Assembly: GCF_001297705.1 (NCBI RefSeq)
Contig: NZ_LIRF01000007.1
Coordinates: 124,001-188,000 of the forward strand
Direction of reading: 5' to 3'
Length of the DNA stretch: 64,000 nucleotides
From: Chryseobacterium sp. ERMR1:04
GTDB taxonomy: Bacteria; Bacteroidota; Bacteroidia; Flavobacteriales; Weeksellaceae
The translations under genes were made by a program, and so were the position numbers. The notes beneath the pieces were generated by a model. The model was not told the DNA's origin. It did no database searches and was given only the letters and a program-made list of their open reading frames with translations. Shown here piece by piece: positions 1 through 8,095 of this stretch (its first letter is position 1; each line of letters starts with the position of its first letter).

Positions 1-174
1 TTTTTTAGTAAATATATAACACTATCATATAGTTCAATATTTGTTAAATAGAGGTAATATTGCAGGAATGAGCAGTAACAATTTTAAAAATATTGGTTTT
101 TGAAATAATTTTTCACAAAAAACTATTAAGTAAATCAAAAAAATTATAATTTTAGCGCTTGAAAAATTTGATAC

Positions 175-648
175 ATGAAGAAATTAGTTTTACTATTTGC
201 AGGTTTATCATTATTTGTAGCTACAGGGTGTACTAAGGATGACGATGAAGTAGTTCTATCTCCAATCAGAGGAGTTTGGCAGCCATTGAAAGAGGTTGTT
301 ACGACTGTAGAAATAGGAGAAGATCCCGTTACAGATGTTATTACGTATACCGACTGTCAGAAAGAATCCAGATGGAGGTTTAATACGGATGCATTAGGAC
401 AAAGAATTGAATGGAATGACACCGCTACACCTGGAGTGTGTGCTATATCATCAAGTCAAAATTTCAATTATGTATATGACAGTAGTGCAAAAACAATACA
501 GATAAAATATCAAGGTACTGTAGAACCATCTAACGGTAAGGTAGTTACTCTTAATGAAACTACAATGAACCTTGCTATAAGAGAAGAAACTTCTGATCCT
601 ACCATATATAAGACAAGAACCTATACTTTTAAGAGAATTCCTCAATAA
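175..648 (+). CDS. Lipoprotein, lipocalin-like, probably surface exposed
   Basis: A 157-residue protein opening with a lysine pair, a hydrophobic stretch and a lipobox ending in VATGC, so Cys19 should be lipidated and the signal peptide removed by signal peptidase II. The residues after the cysteine (TKDDDE) match the Bacteroidota lipoprotein export signal, a lysine followed by acidic residues, which suggests transport to the outer surface (inference). The rest is beta-rich with a start of the type RGVWQP and a C-terminal strand, as in small lipocalin-like lipoproteins of Flavobacteriia. Two later cysteines could form a disulfide. No catalytic motif is visible. It is monocistronic, with a hairpin terminator about 30 bases after the stop. 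The exact ligand or role cannot be told from sequence; the lipoprotein call is firm, the lipocalin call moderate. Confidence 0.75.
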   Translation: MKKLVLLFAGLSLFVATGCTKDDDEVVLSPIRGVWQPLKEVVTTVEIGEDPVTDVITYTDCQKESRWRFNTDALGQRIEWNDTATPGVCAISSSQNFNYVYDSSAKTIQIKYQGTVEPSNGKVVTLNETTMNLAIREETSDPTIYKTRTYTFKRIPQ

Positions 649-677
649 TAAGTAATCGTTAAATACATAATAAAAGG

Positions 678-703
678 TCTCATCTTCGGATGAGATTTTT
701 TTG
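678..703 (+). terminator. Rho-independent terminator of the lipoprotein gene
   Basis: Seven-base stem TCTCATC/GATGAGA closed by a TTCG tetraloop and followed by a run of seven T. Confidence 0.8.
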
Positions 704-738
704 TTTGGGTATGCATTATAATTAATCAAAAATTAAAG

Positions 739-767
739 TTGCATTTCTTTTAAAATCATTATTTTTG
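739..767 (+). promoter_or_regulatory. Promoter of leuS
   Basis: TTG at 739-741, an 18-base spacer and TATTTTTG at 760-767 fit the Bacteroidota housekeeping promoter. The start codon lies 61 bases downstream. Confidence 0.55.
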
Positions 768-789
768 TGAAAACTAGAGTTAAAATTAT

Positions 790-814
790 TCTAACATCTA
801 GAGTCTAACATCTA
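790..814 (+). repeat. Short direct repeat in the leuS leader
   Basis: TCTAACATCTA occurs at 790-800 and again at 804-814, within the untranslated leader of leuS. Its function is unknown. Confidence 0.6.
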
Positions 815-828
815 ATATCAATAATAAC

Positions 829-3642
829 GTGTTTTACGATCATCAGCAGATAGAAAAAAAGTGGCAGAAATACTGGGAAGACAATCAAACGTATAAAACT
901 TCCAATAACACAGATAAACCAAAATTTTATGTTCTCGATATGTTTCCGTATCCATCGGGGGCGGGGCTTCATGTGGGTCACCCGCTGGGATATATTGCAT
1001 CAGATATTTATGCGAGATATAAAAGACATCAAGGGTTTAATGTTCTCCACCCGGTTGGTTACGATAGTTTCGGACTTCCTGCTGAGCAATACGCAATTCA
1101 AACAGGGCAGCATCCTGCCGTTACAACAGAACAGAATATTAACAGATATGAAGAGCAATTAAGAAAAATTGGTTTTTCATTCGATTGGGGTAGAGAAGTA
1201 AGGACTTCTGATGCTTCTTATTATAAATGGACACAATGGATTTTTATTCAATTGTTCCACTCTTGGTATAATAAAAATACAGACAAGGCAGAATCTATCG
1301 AAACATTGATCAAGCATTTTGAAGAGAATGGATCATTGGATGTAAATGCCAATCAAAACGAAGAATTAAATTTCACGGCAGAAGAGTGGAAAGAAGCATC
1401 TGAAATAGATAAAGAAGATATCTTATTAAACTACCGTTTGTCTTTCAGAGCAGAAACTACGGTAAACTGGTGTCCTGCTTTAGGAACCGTGTTGGCAAAC
1501 GATGAGATAAAAGACGGAAAATCTGAAAGAGGAGGTTTCCCTGTTTTCCAAAAGAAGATGATGCAGTGGAGCATGAGAATTTCTGCATATTCTGAAAGAT
1601 TGTTGCAAGGTCTTAAAACATTAGACTGGCCACAACCCTTGAAAGACGCTCAGGAATACTGGATCGGAAAATCTCAGGGTGCTCAGGTTCAGTTTAATAT
1701 TGATTCTCACGACGAAATCGTTGAGGTTTTCACCACAAGACCTGATACTATTTTCGGAGCAACATTTATGGTGTTGGCGCCAGAAAATCCTTTAGTGGAA
1801 ACTATTACTACAGCAGAGCAAAAAGCTGAGGTAGACAATTATATTGAAGAAACTTCTAAGAAGTCCGAAAGAGACAGAATGTCTGACGTGAAAAACGTTT
1901 CGGGAGCTTTCACAGGAAGTTATGCGATTAATCCTTTCAGTAATGAAAAGATGCCGATCTATATTTCAGATTACGTATTGATGGGGTATGGGACAGGAGC
2001 TGTAATGGCTGTTCCTGCACATGACGAGCGTGATCACAGATTTGCGAAGAAATTTAGTTTAGAAATTAAAAAAGTGGTGGAAACTGAAGAAGACGTTCAG
2101 GAGAAATCTTTTGATTCTAAAACAAGTGTTTGTGTAAATTCAGATTTCTTGAATGGGTTAAGCTATGATGAAGCAAAAGCATTAATCATTGATGCCGTTG
2201 AGAAAAAAGGAATTGGTCACGGAACTACAAATTACAGACAGCGTGATGCCATTTTCTCAAGACAACGTTATTGGGGAGAGCCGGTTCCTATTTATTATAA
2301 AGATGGAATGCCTTACACATTGCCAAATTCTGCGTTGCCTTTAGCACTTCCTGAAGTTGAAAAGTATTTACCAACAGAAGATGGAGATCCGCCATTAGGA
2401 AATTCAAAAACTTTTGCTTGGGATGAAGCCAACCAGAAAGTGGTTGCTACAGACTTAATTGATGATAAAACAGTATTTCCTTTAGAATTATCTACAATGC
2501 CGGGTTGGGCAGGAAGCTCATGGTATTTCCTTAGATATATGGATCCTAATAATGATGAGGTTTTTGCTAAAAAAGAATTAACCGATTATTGGGGACAAGT
2601 AGATTTATATATTGGTGGTAGCGAGCACGCAACCGGACACTTATTGTATTCTCGTTTCTGGAATATGTTCATGAAAGATCGTGGATATGTGAATCATGAT
2701 GAGCCTTTCCAAAAGTTGATCAACCAAGGGATGATTTTGGGGATGAGTGCTTATGTGTATAGAATTGATGGGACTAATCAGTATGTTTCTAAAAATATAG
2801 CAAGCGAATATCAAACTCAGCAAATCCATGTTGATGTATCTTTATTAAAAGGAACCTCTGATGAATTGGATACGGAAGCTTTCAAAGCTTGGAGACCAGA
2901 TTATGCTGATGCTGAATTTATTTTAGAAGACGGAAAATACATCACAGACCGTGAAGTAGAAAAAATGTCTAAGTCTAAATACAATGTAGTAAATCCTGAC
3001 GATATCTGTAATGAATATGGAGCAGACGGGTTGAGGTTGTACGAAATGTTCTTAGGTCCGTTAGAGCAATCTAAGCCTTGGAATACACAAGGTCTAAGTG
3101 GAGTCTATGGTTTCTTGAAAAAATTCTGGAATTTATATTTCGACGGAGAAAATTTTGAAGTTTCTGATGAAGAACCTACAAAGGAGGAATATAAAGTATT
3201 GCATACATTAATAAAGAAAGTGGTTTACGATATCGAAAACTTCTCTTTCAATACATCTGTATCATCATTTATGATTGCTGTAAATGAATTACAAAAATTA
3301 AAATGCAACAAACGCAATATTCTAGAGCCTTTAGCCGTTATCATTTCGCCGTATGCACCGCATATCTGTGAAGAACTTTGGAGTCTGTTAGGACACAATA
3401 CTTCTATTGAATTTGAAAAATTCCCGGAATTGGATGAAACGTACTTAGTAGAAGACGAAATTCAGTATCCGGTAAGTGTAAATGGTAAAATGAAATTTAA
3501 ATTATCCCTATCTGCGCAATTATCTGCTAAGGAGGTTGAAGATTTGGTGATTAAGGATGATAAAATTCAACAAATTCTGGAAGGGAAAGCACCAAAAAAA
3601 ATCATAGTAGTGCATCACAGAATTGTGAATATTGTAATTTAA
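829..3642 (+). CDS. leuS: Leucine--tRNA ligase
   Basis: Class I aminoacyl-tRNA synthetase that charges tRNA-Leu in the cytoplasm. The 937 residues contain the HIGH-type motif HVGH near residue 50, the CP1 editing domain with TTRPDTIFGATF near residue 302 and MGYGTGAVMAVPAHDERD near 385-402, the KMSKS signature at 712-716 and an anticodon-binding C-terminus. GTG at 829 gives MFYDHQ, the usual start in this phylum, and no in-frame ATG competes. It is longer than the E. coli enzyme (about 860), mainly through an acidic insert at about residues 155-205 and a second insert of some 60 residues before KMSKS; from memory both are usual in Bacteroidota LeuRS. It is a single-gene transcript with its own promoter. 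Identification is secure. Confidence 0.98.
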   Translation: MFYDHQQIEKKWQKYWEDNQTYKTSNNTDKPKFYVLDMFPYPSGAGLHVGHPLGYIASDIYARYKRHQGFNVLHPVGYDSFGLPAEQYAIQTGQHPAVTTEQNINRYEEQLRKIGFSFDWGREVRTSDASYYKWTQWIFIQLFHSWYNKNTDKAESIETLIKHFEENGSLDVNANQNEELNFTAEEWKEASEIDKEDILLNYRLSFRAETTVNWCPALGTVLANDEIKDGKSERGGFPVFQKKMMQWSMRISAYSERLLQGLKTLDWPQPLKDAQEYWIGKSQGAQVQFNIDSHDEIVEVFTTRPDTIFGATFMVLAPENPLVETITTAEQKAEVDNYIEETSKKSERDRMSDVKNVSGAFTGSYAINPFSNEKMPIYISDYVLMGYGTGAVMAVPAHDERDHRFAKKFSLEIKKVVETEEDVQEKSFDSKTSVCVNSDFLNGLSYDEAKALIIDAVEKKGIGHGTTNYRQRDAIFSRQRYWGEPVPIYYKDGMPYTLPNSALPLALPEVEKYLPTEDGDPPLGNSKTFAWDEANQKVVATDLIDDKTVFPLELSTMPGWAGSSWYFLRYMDPNNDEVFAKKELTDYWGQVDLYIGGSEHATGHLLYSRFWNMFMKDRGYVNHDEPFQKLINQGMILGMSAYVYRIDGTNQYVSKNIASEYQTQQIHVDVSLLKGTSDELDTEAFKAWRPDYADAEFILEDGKYITDREVEKMSKSKYNVVNPDDICNEYGADGLRLYEMFLGPLEQSKPWNTQGLSGVYGFLKKFWNLYFDGENFEVSDEEPTKEEYKVLHTLIKKVVYDIENFSFNTSVSSFMIAVNELQKLKCNKRNILEPLAVIISPYAPHICEELWSLLGHNTSIEFEKFPELDETYLVEDEIQYPVSVNGKMKFKLSLSAQLSAKEVEDLVIKDDKIQQILEGKAPKKIIVVHHRIVNIVI

Positions 3643-3824
3643 AAAAAAATTAACATTGGTAATTTAAAAAAAATGAGGGGTTAAATTTTTTAATATTTTA
3701 ACATAAATGTTAAAATTGAGGAAAATAATTAAAAAATTGAAAAAAAATTATAATATCGAAATCGTATTAAAATTTCTTTATCAAAAAAAACAAAAATGTT
3801 TATTTAAGACTCTTGCATTTTAAT

Positions 3825-3832
3825 TAATTTTG
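3825..3832 (+). promoter_or_regulatory. Candidate promoter of the Ton operon
   Basis: TAATTTTG matches the TAnnTTTG box, 50 bases before the exbB start. It sits at the end of a 240-base, very AT-rich gap (3643-3882) in which nothing else is evident. No clear upstream TTTG at the right spacing, so moderate support. Confidence 0.4.
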
Positions 3833-3882
3833 CCTTTAATTTACAAACTGTAAAATTTTAAAACAATATAATTTAGTTAAAT

Positions 3883-4746
3883 ATGGAAATGAATGTTTCA
3901 AAAAATGATGAGCAATTAGTTGCTAGAAAAGCAGGAGGTTTAAATCCGGCTATTATTATTCCTATTTTATTCGTTATAGGAGTTTGTATCTATTTATTCG
4001 TTCTTGGTAGCCCAGGAAATTTTAAAGATGCAGATAAACTAGGTGGTGGTTCTGTAGCTTTCTCAAGTGTTGAAGGAAAAGACATTCATCCAGAGTCGTT
4101 TTTAGGTATTATCTACAAAGGAGGGGTTATTGTACCAATCTTGATTACTTTCATGATTACAGTAATTGTTTTCTCTTTTGAAAGACATTTCGTACTTGGA
4201 AAAGCTGCTGGGAAAGGAAACTTAGACAATTTCGTAGTACAAGTAAGAAGCTTATTGAACCAAAACAAAGTTGATGAAGCTTTAGAAGAGTGTGACAGAC
4301 AACAAGGATCTGTAGGTAACGTAGTGAAAGAAGGTCTTACTACTTACAAAGCGCTTTCTCATGATACTACTTTAAATAAAGAGCAGAAAATGGTAGCTCT
4401 TAACAAAGCTATCGAAGAAGCTACTACTTTAGAGATGCCAATGTTAGAGAAGAACATGATGATTCTTTCTACATTAGGAACTGTTGCAACGTTGATCGCA
4501 CTTTTAGGAACTGTAATCGGGATGATTAAAGCATTCTTCGCATTAGGTTCTGGTGGTGGTACTCCAGATGCAGCTGCACTTTCTACAGGTATTTCTGAAG
4601 CATTGATTAATACAGCTTTAGGTATTGGTACTTCTGCTATTGCAATTATTCTTTACAACTACTTCACATCTAGAATTGATGGATTAACTTATAAGATCGA
4701 CGAGATCGCAATGAGCATCCAGCAGTCTTTTGCTGAATTCAACTAA
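3883..4746 (+). CDS. exbB: ExbB/TolQ/MotA-family proton channel
   Basis: Inner-membrane proton-channel subunit that, with ExbD, turns proton motive force into TonB movement. The 287 residues hold an N-terminal membrane helix (about 20-43), a second at about 78-100 and a helix pair in the C-terminal third, where the family's conserved GTVIGMIKAF region and the small-residue helix ALGIGTSAIAIILYNY lie. The cytoplasmic loop between the second and third helices is typical. The extra N-terminal helix and loop are the usual Bacteroidota form. It heads an exbB-exbD-exbD-tonB cluster with gaps of 68, 15 and 23 bases, which favours ExbB over TolQ or MotA. The first start codon gives MEMNVSKND; a second ATG two codons later cannot be excluded. 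Confidence 0.93.
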   Translation: MEMNVSKNDEQLVARKAGGLNPAIIIPILFVIGVCIYLFVLGSPGNFKDADKLGGGSVAFSSVEGKDIHPESFLGIIYKGGVIVPILITFMITVIVFSFERHFVLGKAAGKGNLDNFVVQVRSLLNQNKVDEALEECDRQQGSVGNVVKEGLTTYKALSHDTTLNKEQKMVALNKAIEEATTLEMPMLEKNMMILSTLGTVATLIALLGTVIGMIKAFFALGSGGGTPDAAALSTGISEALINTALGIGTSAIAIILYNYFTSRIDGLTYKIDEIAMSIQQSFAEFN

Positions 4747-4814
4747 GAATTGAATCTTTAGCAAGGTGTTTGCATTAGCAATAAAAGAAGTTTAATTAAA
4801 AATAATTCAAAACA

Positions 4815-5417
4815 ATGGCGAGAGTCAAACCAAAAAGACATGGAGTAGTGACGGATATGACGGCAATGTGTGACGTTGCATTCCTACTACTTACATTCTT
4901 TATATTGACCACTCAGTTTAAGAAACCTGACGTGGAGCAGATTAAACCGCCATCTTCAATATCAGAGAAGTTACTTCCTGATGCGAGTTTGATGACCATC
5001 AACGCTACTGCGGACGGGAAATTTTATTTCCAGCCCGTAGAAAATGCATCAGAGAGACTACAGCTTTTAGATAAAATGGGTCAGAAGTATGGAATTACTT
5101 TTGACAACAACGAAAAAGCTGCATTTCAAAAAGTACAAGCGATTGGGGTTCCTATGAACCAACTTAAGAGCTATCTTGATTTGTCAGATGAGGAGCAGAA
5201 GAATTTCAAGAGTCCTAAAGGGATTCCTATGGATAGTACAAATAAGCAGTTAGTAGACTGGGTACAACAAAGTTTAAGCGTAAATCCTGATTACAAATTA
5301 GCAATCAAGGGTGACGTTACTACTGAGTATCCTAAAGTTAAAAGCCTATTTGAAGGTTTAAGAGATATTGATTTTCTTAAATTCTGGTTGATTACATCAC
5401 AAGAAGGTAAACCATAA
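4815..5417 (+). CDS. exbD: ExbD-family biopolymer transporter, first copy
   Basis: Partner of the ExbB channel. The short basic N-terminus is followed by a single membrane helix carrying the proton-relaying aspartate (Asp20, in MCDVAFLLLTFF), then a periplasmic domain. At 200 residues it is longer than enterobacterial ExbD (about 140); the extra length is a periplasmic insert between the helix and the C-terminal fold. It is followed after 15 bases by a second exbD. Tandem divergent exbD genes are common in Bacteroidota Ton operons and probably form a mixed ExbD assembly (inference). Confidence 0.93.
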   Translation: MARVKPKRHGVVTDMTAMCDVAFLLLTFFILTTQFKKPDVEQIKPPSSISEKLLPDASLMTINATADGKFYFQPVENASERLQLLDKMGQKYGITFDNNEKAAFQKVQAIGVPMNQLKSYLDLSDEEQKNFKSPKGIPMDSTNKQLVDWVQQSLSVNPDYKLAIKGDVTTEYPKVKSLFEGLRDIDFLKFWLITSQEGKP

Positions 5418-5432
5418 TATAATCATTTAGAA

Positions 5433-6005
5433 ATGGCAGAAGTACAAGTACAGGAAAAAGGCGGCAAAGGCGGCAAGGTACGTTCCAAGAAACAGAATAC
5501 CAGGGTAGATATGACTCCTATGGTGGACTTGGGTTTTCTATTGATTACCTTCTTTATGTTCACAACCACATTCTCTAAACCGAATGTAATGGATTTGGGT
5601 CTTCCGGCAAAGCCGAAAGAAAATACACCAAAACCACCTCCAACAGAGATTAAACTTTCTAACTCAATTTCTTTATTATTGGGTAAAAACAATAAGGTTT
5701 TTTGGCATCAGCAAGATAATACATCTTTAACTGACCAAAATCTTAATGAAACTACTTACGATAGAGAAGGGATTAGAAAAGTAATTGAGCAAGCAAAAGC
5801 TAACGCGGCAGATAAAACAAAATTTACTGTTATTATCAAACCGACAGACGATGCAGTATACAAAAACTTTGTAGACATTCTTGACGAAATGGCTATTACC
5901 AAAAGTGAGCAATACGGTGTTACCGATGTGAAGCCTTGGGAACAAACTATTTATAATAAGAAGGTTGGTAATTCTGGAGCTCCAGCAGCACCAGCAACAA
6001 AGTAA
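5433..6005 (+). CDS. exbD: ExbD-family biopolymer transporter, second copy
   Basis: Second ExbD, 190 residues, with a Gly/Lys-rich cytoplasmic N-terminus (EKGGKGGK), a single membrane helix holding the conserved aspartate Asp32 in MVDLGFLLITFF, a Pro-rich linker (about 62-72) and a periplasmic domain ending in an Ala/Pro tail. It is clearly diverged from the upstream copy, so this is an old duplication rather than a recent one. It sits between exbD and tonB with short gaps, so it is almost certainly co-transcribed and part of the same motor. Confidence 0.93.
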   Translation: MAEVQVQEKGGKGGKVRSKKQNTRVDMTPMVDLGFLLITFFMFTTTFSKPNVMDLGLPAKPKENTPKPPPTEIKLSNSISLLLGKNNKVFWHQQDNTSLTDQNLNETTYDREGIRKVIEQAKANAADKTKFTVIIKPTDDAVYKNFVDILDEMAITKSEQYGVTDVKPWEQTIYNKKVGNSGAPAAPATK

Positions 6006-6028
6006 TTTAACCATAAAATTGTAAATCT

Positions 6029-6871
6029 ATGGCAGATGAAAATGTATACAATCAAAATCTTACTTTAGACGAGATTGTATTTGAAAATAGAAACAAGGAG
6101 TATGGTGCCTATGATATTAGACATCAGTATCCAAGACTTCTGACAAAGTCTTTTATTCTTGGAACGGCATTATTCCTAGTTGCGGCTTTATCTCCTTTTA
6201 TTTATCTTACAATTAAGAGACTTACTGAACCACCTAAGCAAGAAGTGAAGGCAGATTTAGTAGAGATTCTTCAGGAAGATAAAATTATTGAGGAGCCAAA
6301 AGAAGAATTACCACCTCCACCACCTCCACCAAAAGAAGAGGAAAAAATTGAGGTAATCCAGAACGTTGTTCCGGAACCGGTAAAAGCTCCGAAAATCGAA
6401 ACTCCACCGCCGCCAATTTCTAAGCAATTAGAAACAACGACGGGTCTGAACAATCAGGAGGGTGTAAAAGCTCCGGCTTATACTCCACCACCTCCACCAC
6501 CATCTACAGGTACAAGAACTTCAACTGCTGAAGTGAAGCCTCAGGTGAGCGATACTCAGGTCTATAGTGAGGTAGAGCAAACTGCAGAATTCCCAGGAGG
6601 GATCAACTCTTTCAGAAAGAAAGTAGGAGATAGCTTTGACAGTTCTGCGATGAATGGAGATGAAGGTACAGTAAAAACTGAAATTACTTTCGTAGTAGAA
6701 AGAGATGGAAGTATTACTGACATTAAGGCTAATGGAAAAAATGCAGACTTCAACTCTGAAGCTGTAAGAACGATTAAGTCTATTAAGAATAAATGGAGTC
6801 CGGCTAAAATTAATGGTCAATCTGTTCGTTACCGATTCAGATTACCTTTAACAATGAATTTTGAAGGATAA
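6029..6871 (+). CDS. tonB: TonB-family energy transducer
   Basis: Periplasm-spanning transducer linking ExbB/ExbD to TonB-dependent outer-membrane receptors. The 280 residues start with a cytoplasmic segment (NRNKEYGAYDIR, a motif common in Bacteroidota TonB proteins), one membrane helix at about 42-64, Pro-rich rigid stretches at about 93-115 and 153-160 (PPPPPP runs), and a C-terminal TonB domain from about 180 with AEFPGGINSF and the strand-rich end RFRLPLTMNFEG. Gene order exbB-exbD-exbD-tonB gives the function. A terminator follows 24 bases after the stop, so the downstream genes have at least partly separate transcription. Confidence 0.95.
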   Translation: MADENVYNQNLTLDEIVFENRNKEYGAYDIRHQYPRLLTKSFILGTALFLVAALSPFIYLTIKRLTEPPKQEVKADLVEILQEDKIIEEPKEELPPPPPPPKEEEKIEVIQNVVPEPVKAPKIETPPPPISKQLETTTGLNNQEGVKAPAYTPPPPPPSTGTRTSTAEVKPQVSDTQVYSEVEQTAEFPGGINSFRKKVGDSFDSSAMNGDEGTVKTEITFVVERDGSITDIKANGKNADFNSEAVRTIKSIKNKWSPAKINGQSVRYRFRLPLTMNFEG

Positions 6872-6894
6872 ATTTATCTTTAAATAATAATTAA

Positions 6895-6930
6895 AAAAGA
6901 GAAGCAATAGCTTCTCTTTTTATTTTTTTT
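6895..6930 (+). terminator. Terminator after tonB
   Basis: Eleven-base stem AAAAGAGAAGC/GCTTCTCTTTT with AATA loop, followed by a T-rich tract. Confidence 0.8.
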
Positions 6931-6932
6931 GG

Positions 6933-6940
6933 TATTTTTG
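6933..6940 (+). promoter_or_regulatory. Candidate promoter with almost no leader
   Basis: TATTTTTG ends four bases before the ATG at 6945. If used, transcription would begin at or next to the start codon. It overlaps the T-tract of the tonB terminator. Confidence 0.4.
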
Positions 6941-6944
6941 TTTT

Positions 6945-7142
6945 ATGATGTTCAATTGGTTATCCCTGATTACAGGATTGTTTTATATAGTACTAGGAGG
7001 AATCGTTATTTACTACAAATTCTTCTTTACAACTTTAGAACCTGCGGTTGCTTATGCAATGGGTGGGCTTCTTATGCTTTACGGGGTGTTCAGAATATAC
7101 AGAGCCGTTTCAAAAATTAAAAATTCGGGAAATGAGGAATAG
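6945..7142 (+). CDS. Small two-helix membrane protein of the Ton locus
   Basis: A 65-residue protein with two hydrophobic helices (about 5-25 and 33-53) and a charged C-terminal tail, KIKNSGNEE. I do not recognise a named family. It overlaps the following lipoprotein gene by 11 bases, which implies translational coupling, and lies directly after tonB. A role at the inner membrane linked to the downstream binding protein is possible but is inference. A longer reading in another frame starting at 6929 is a shadow. Confidence 0.7.
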   Translation: MMFNWLSLITGLFYIVLGGIVIYYKFFFTTLEPAVAYAMGGLLMLYGVFRIYRAVSKIKNSGNEE

Positions 7143-8004
7143 TATTAAACTTGTAATGCTATTCGTTCTTAGTGTTATTATTACAAATTGCAAAAAAGAA
7201 GATAAGTCTCCATCTTATCATAAAGGAGATCTTACAATCCTTACCGACGAATCTTTTAAAAGTGTTACTGAAGCTTTAGCTGATGGATATATGATCAATT
7301 ATCCTGAAACGAAGATTAAAGTTGTTACCAGAAAAGAAGATTTAGGTTTTCTTGATTTGTTACAAGGTAAAGCAAGAATTGCCGTCATGTCTAAAGAGCT
7401 TTCTCCTGAAGAAGTTAAAGCTTATGAAGAGCAAGTGGATATGAAAATTTTACCTGCAAAATTTGCTGCTGATGCAGTGGTTTTTGTAGTTCCTAAAAGT
7501 TCTACAAAGACAAGCATTTCAATGGATGAAATTAGAAATGAACTTCAATCTGACAATAAAGCATTTATTTTTGATGGAACCAATTCAAGTAATTTGAATT
7601 TTGTAGCTCAGAAACTTAAAAAACTACCAAAAGATTTGAAATTTTCAGTAATTCCTGGAAGCCAGAATATTATTGAAGAATTAAATAAATTCCCTGATAA
7701 AATAGGAGTTATTGGTCTGAATACATTTAGCAGACCTTATGATGAAACTTCTGAAAAATTAAGAGAATTGGTAAAAGTTCTTCCTGTAGAAAATGAAGGA
7801 AAACTTTATACTGCTGATTCTAGTACATTACGTGAAATGAAGTATCCTTTTACAAGAGTTTTATACTTTTTAACAAATGAAGGAAATTTTAACATTGCGA
7901 ATGGGTTTATAAGATATTCTTGTACTCAACTTGGCCAGATGATCGTAGAAAAGGAAGGATTACAACCATACAATATTTACAAGAGAGAGGTGCAAATGCA
8001 TTAA
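7132..8004 (+). CDS. PstS-like substrate-binding lipoprotein (orphan)
   Basis: A 290-residue periplasmic binding protein of the phosphate/PstS type. ATG at 7132 gives a clean lipoprotein signal peptide ending TNC (Cys20) followed by KKED, again resembling the surface export signal; the longer reading from 7048 would remove it. The mature part begins GDLTILTDESFKSVTEALADGY, has the two-lobe pattern of PstS-like proteins (VITGSQNIIEEL-type hinge segment near residues 180-190) and the ending YNIYKREVQ. There is no PstC, PstA or PstB nearby; instead it follows the TonB operon and precedes a TPR protein. Phosphate binding is therefore not established; it may bind another anion or serve envelope signalling. 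Confidence 0.75.
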   Translation: MRNSIKLVMLFVLSVIITNCKKEDKSPSYHKGDLTILTDESFKSVTEALADGYMINYPETKIKVVTRKEDLGFLDLLQGKARIAVMSKELSPEEVKAYEEQVDMKILPAKFAADAVVFVVPKSSTKTSISMDEIRNELQSDNKAFIFDGTNSSNLNFVAQKLKKLPKDLKFSVIPGSQNIIEELNKFPDKIGVIGLNTFSRPYDETSEKLRELVKVLPVENEGKLYTADSSTLREMKYPFTRVLYFLTNEGNFNIANGFIRYSCTQLGQMIVEKEGLQPYNIYKREVQMH

Positions 8005-8025
8005 AAATAATAAATTAACCTTTTG

Positions 8026-8064
8026 TCCACAATGATTACACTATTTTGGTCTGAAAATTGTGGA
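8026..8064 (+). repeat. Inverted repeat between the PstS-like and TPR genes
   Basis: TCCACAAT at 8026-8033 and ATTGTGGA at 8057-8064, loop of 23 bases. No T-run follows, so a regulatory or weak-pausing role is as likely as termination. Confidence 0.4.
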
Positions 8065-8095
8065 GTAAATTAACTCGATTTAGAATATATTAAAA

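Noticed and set aside
1..174. Leader region before the first gene
   Set aside because: AT-rich with only TAATTTTA-like partial boxes; nothing strong enough to annotate.
3643..3824. Long AT-rich gap as a small RNA gene
   Set aside because: No structured, GC-richer segment or terminator that would support an RNA.
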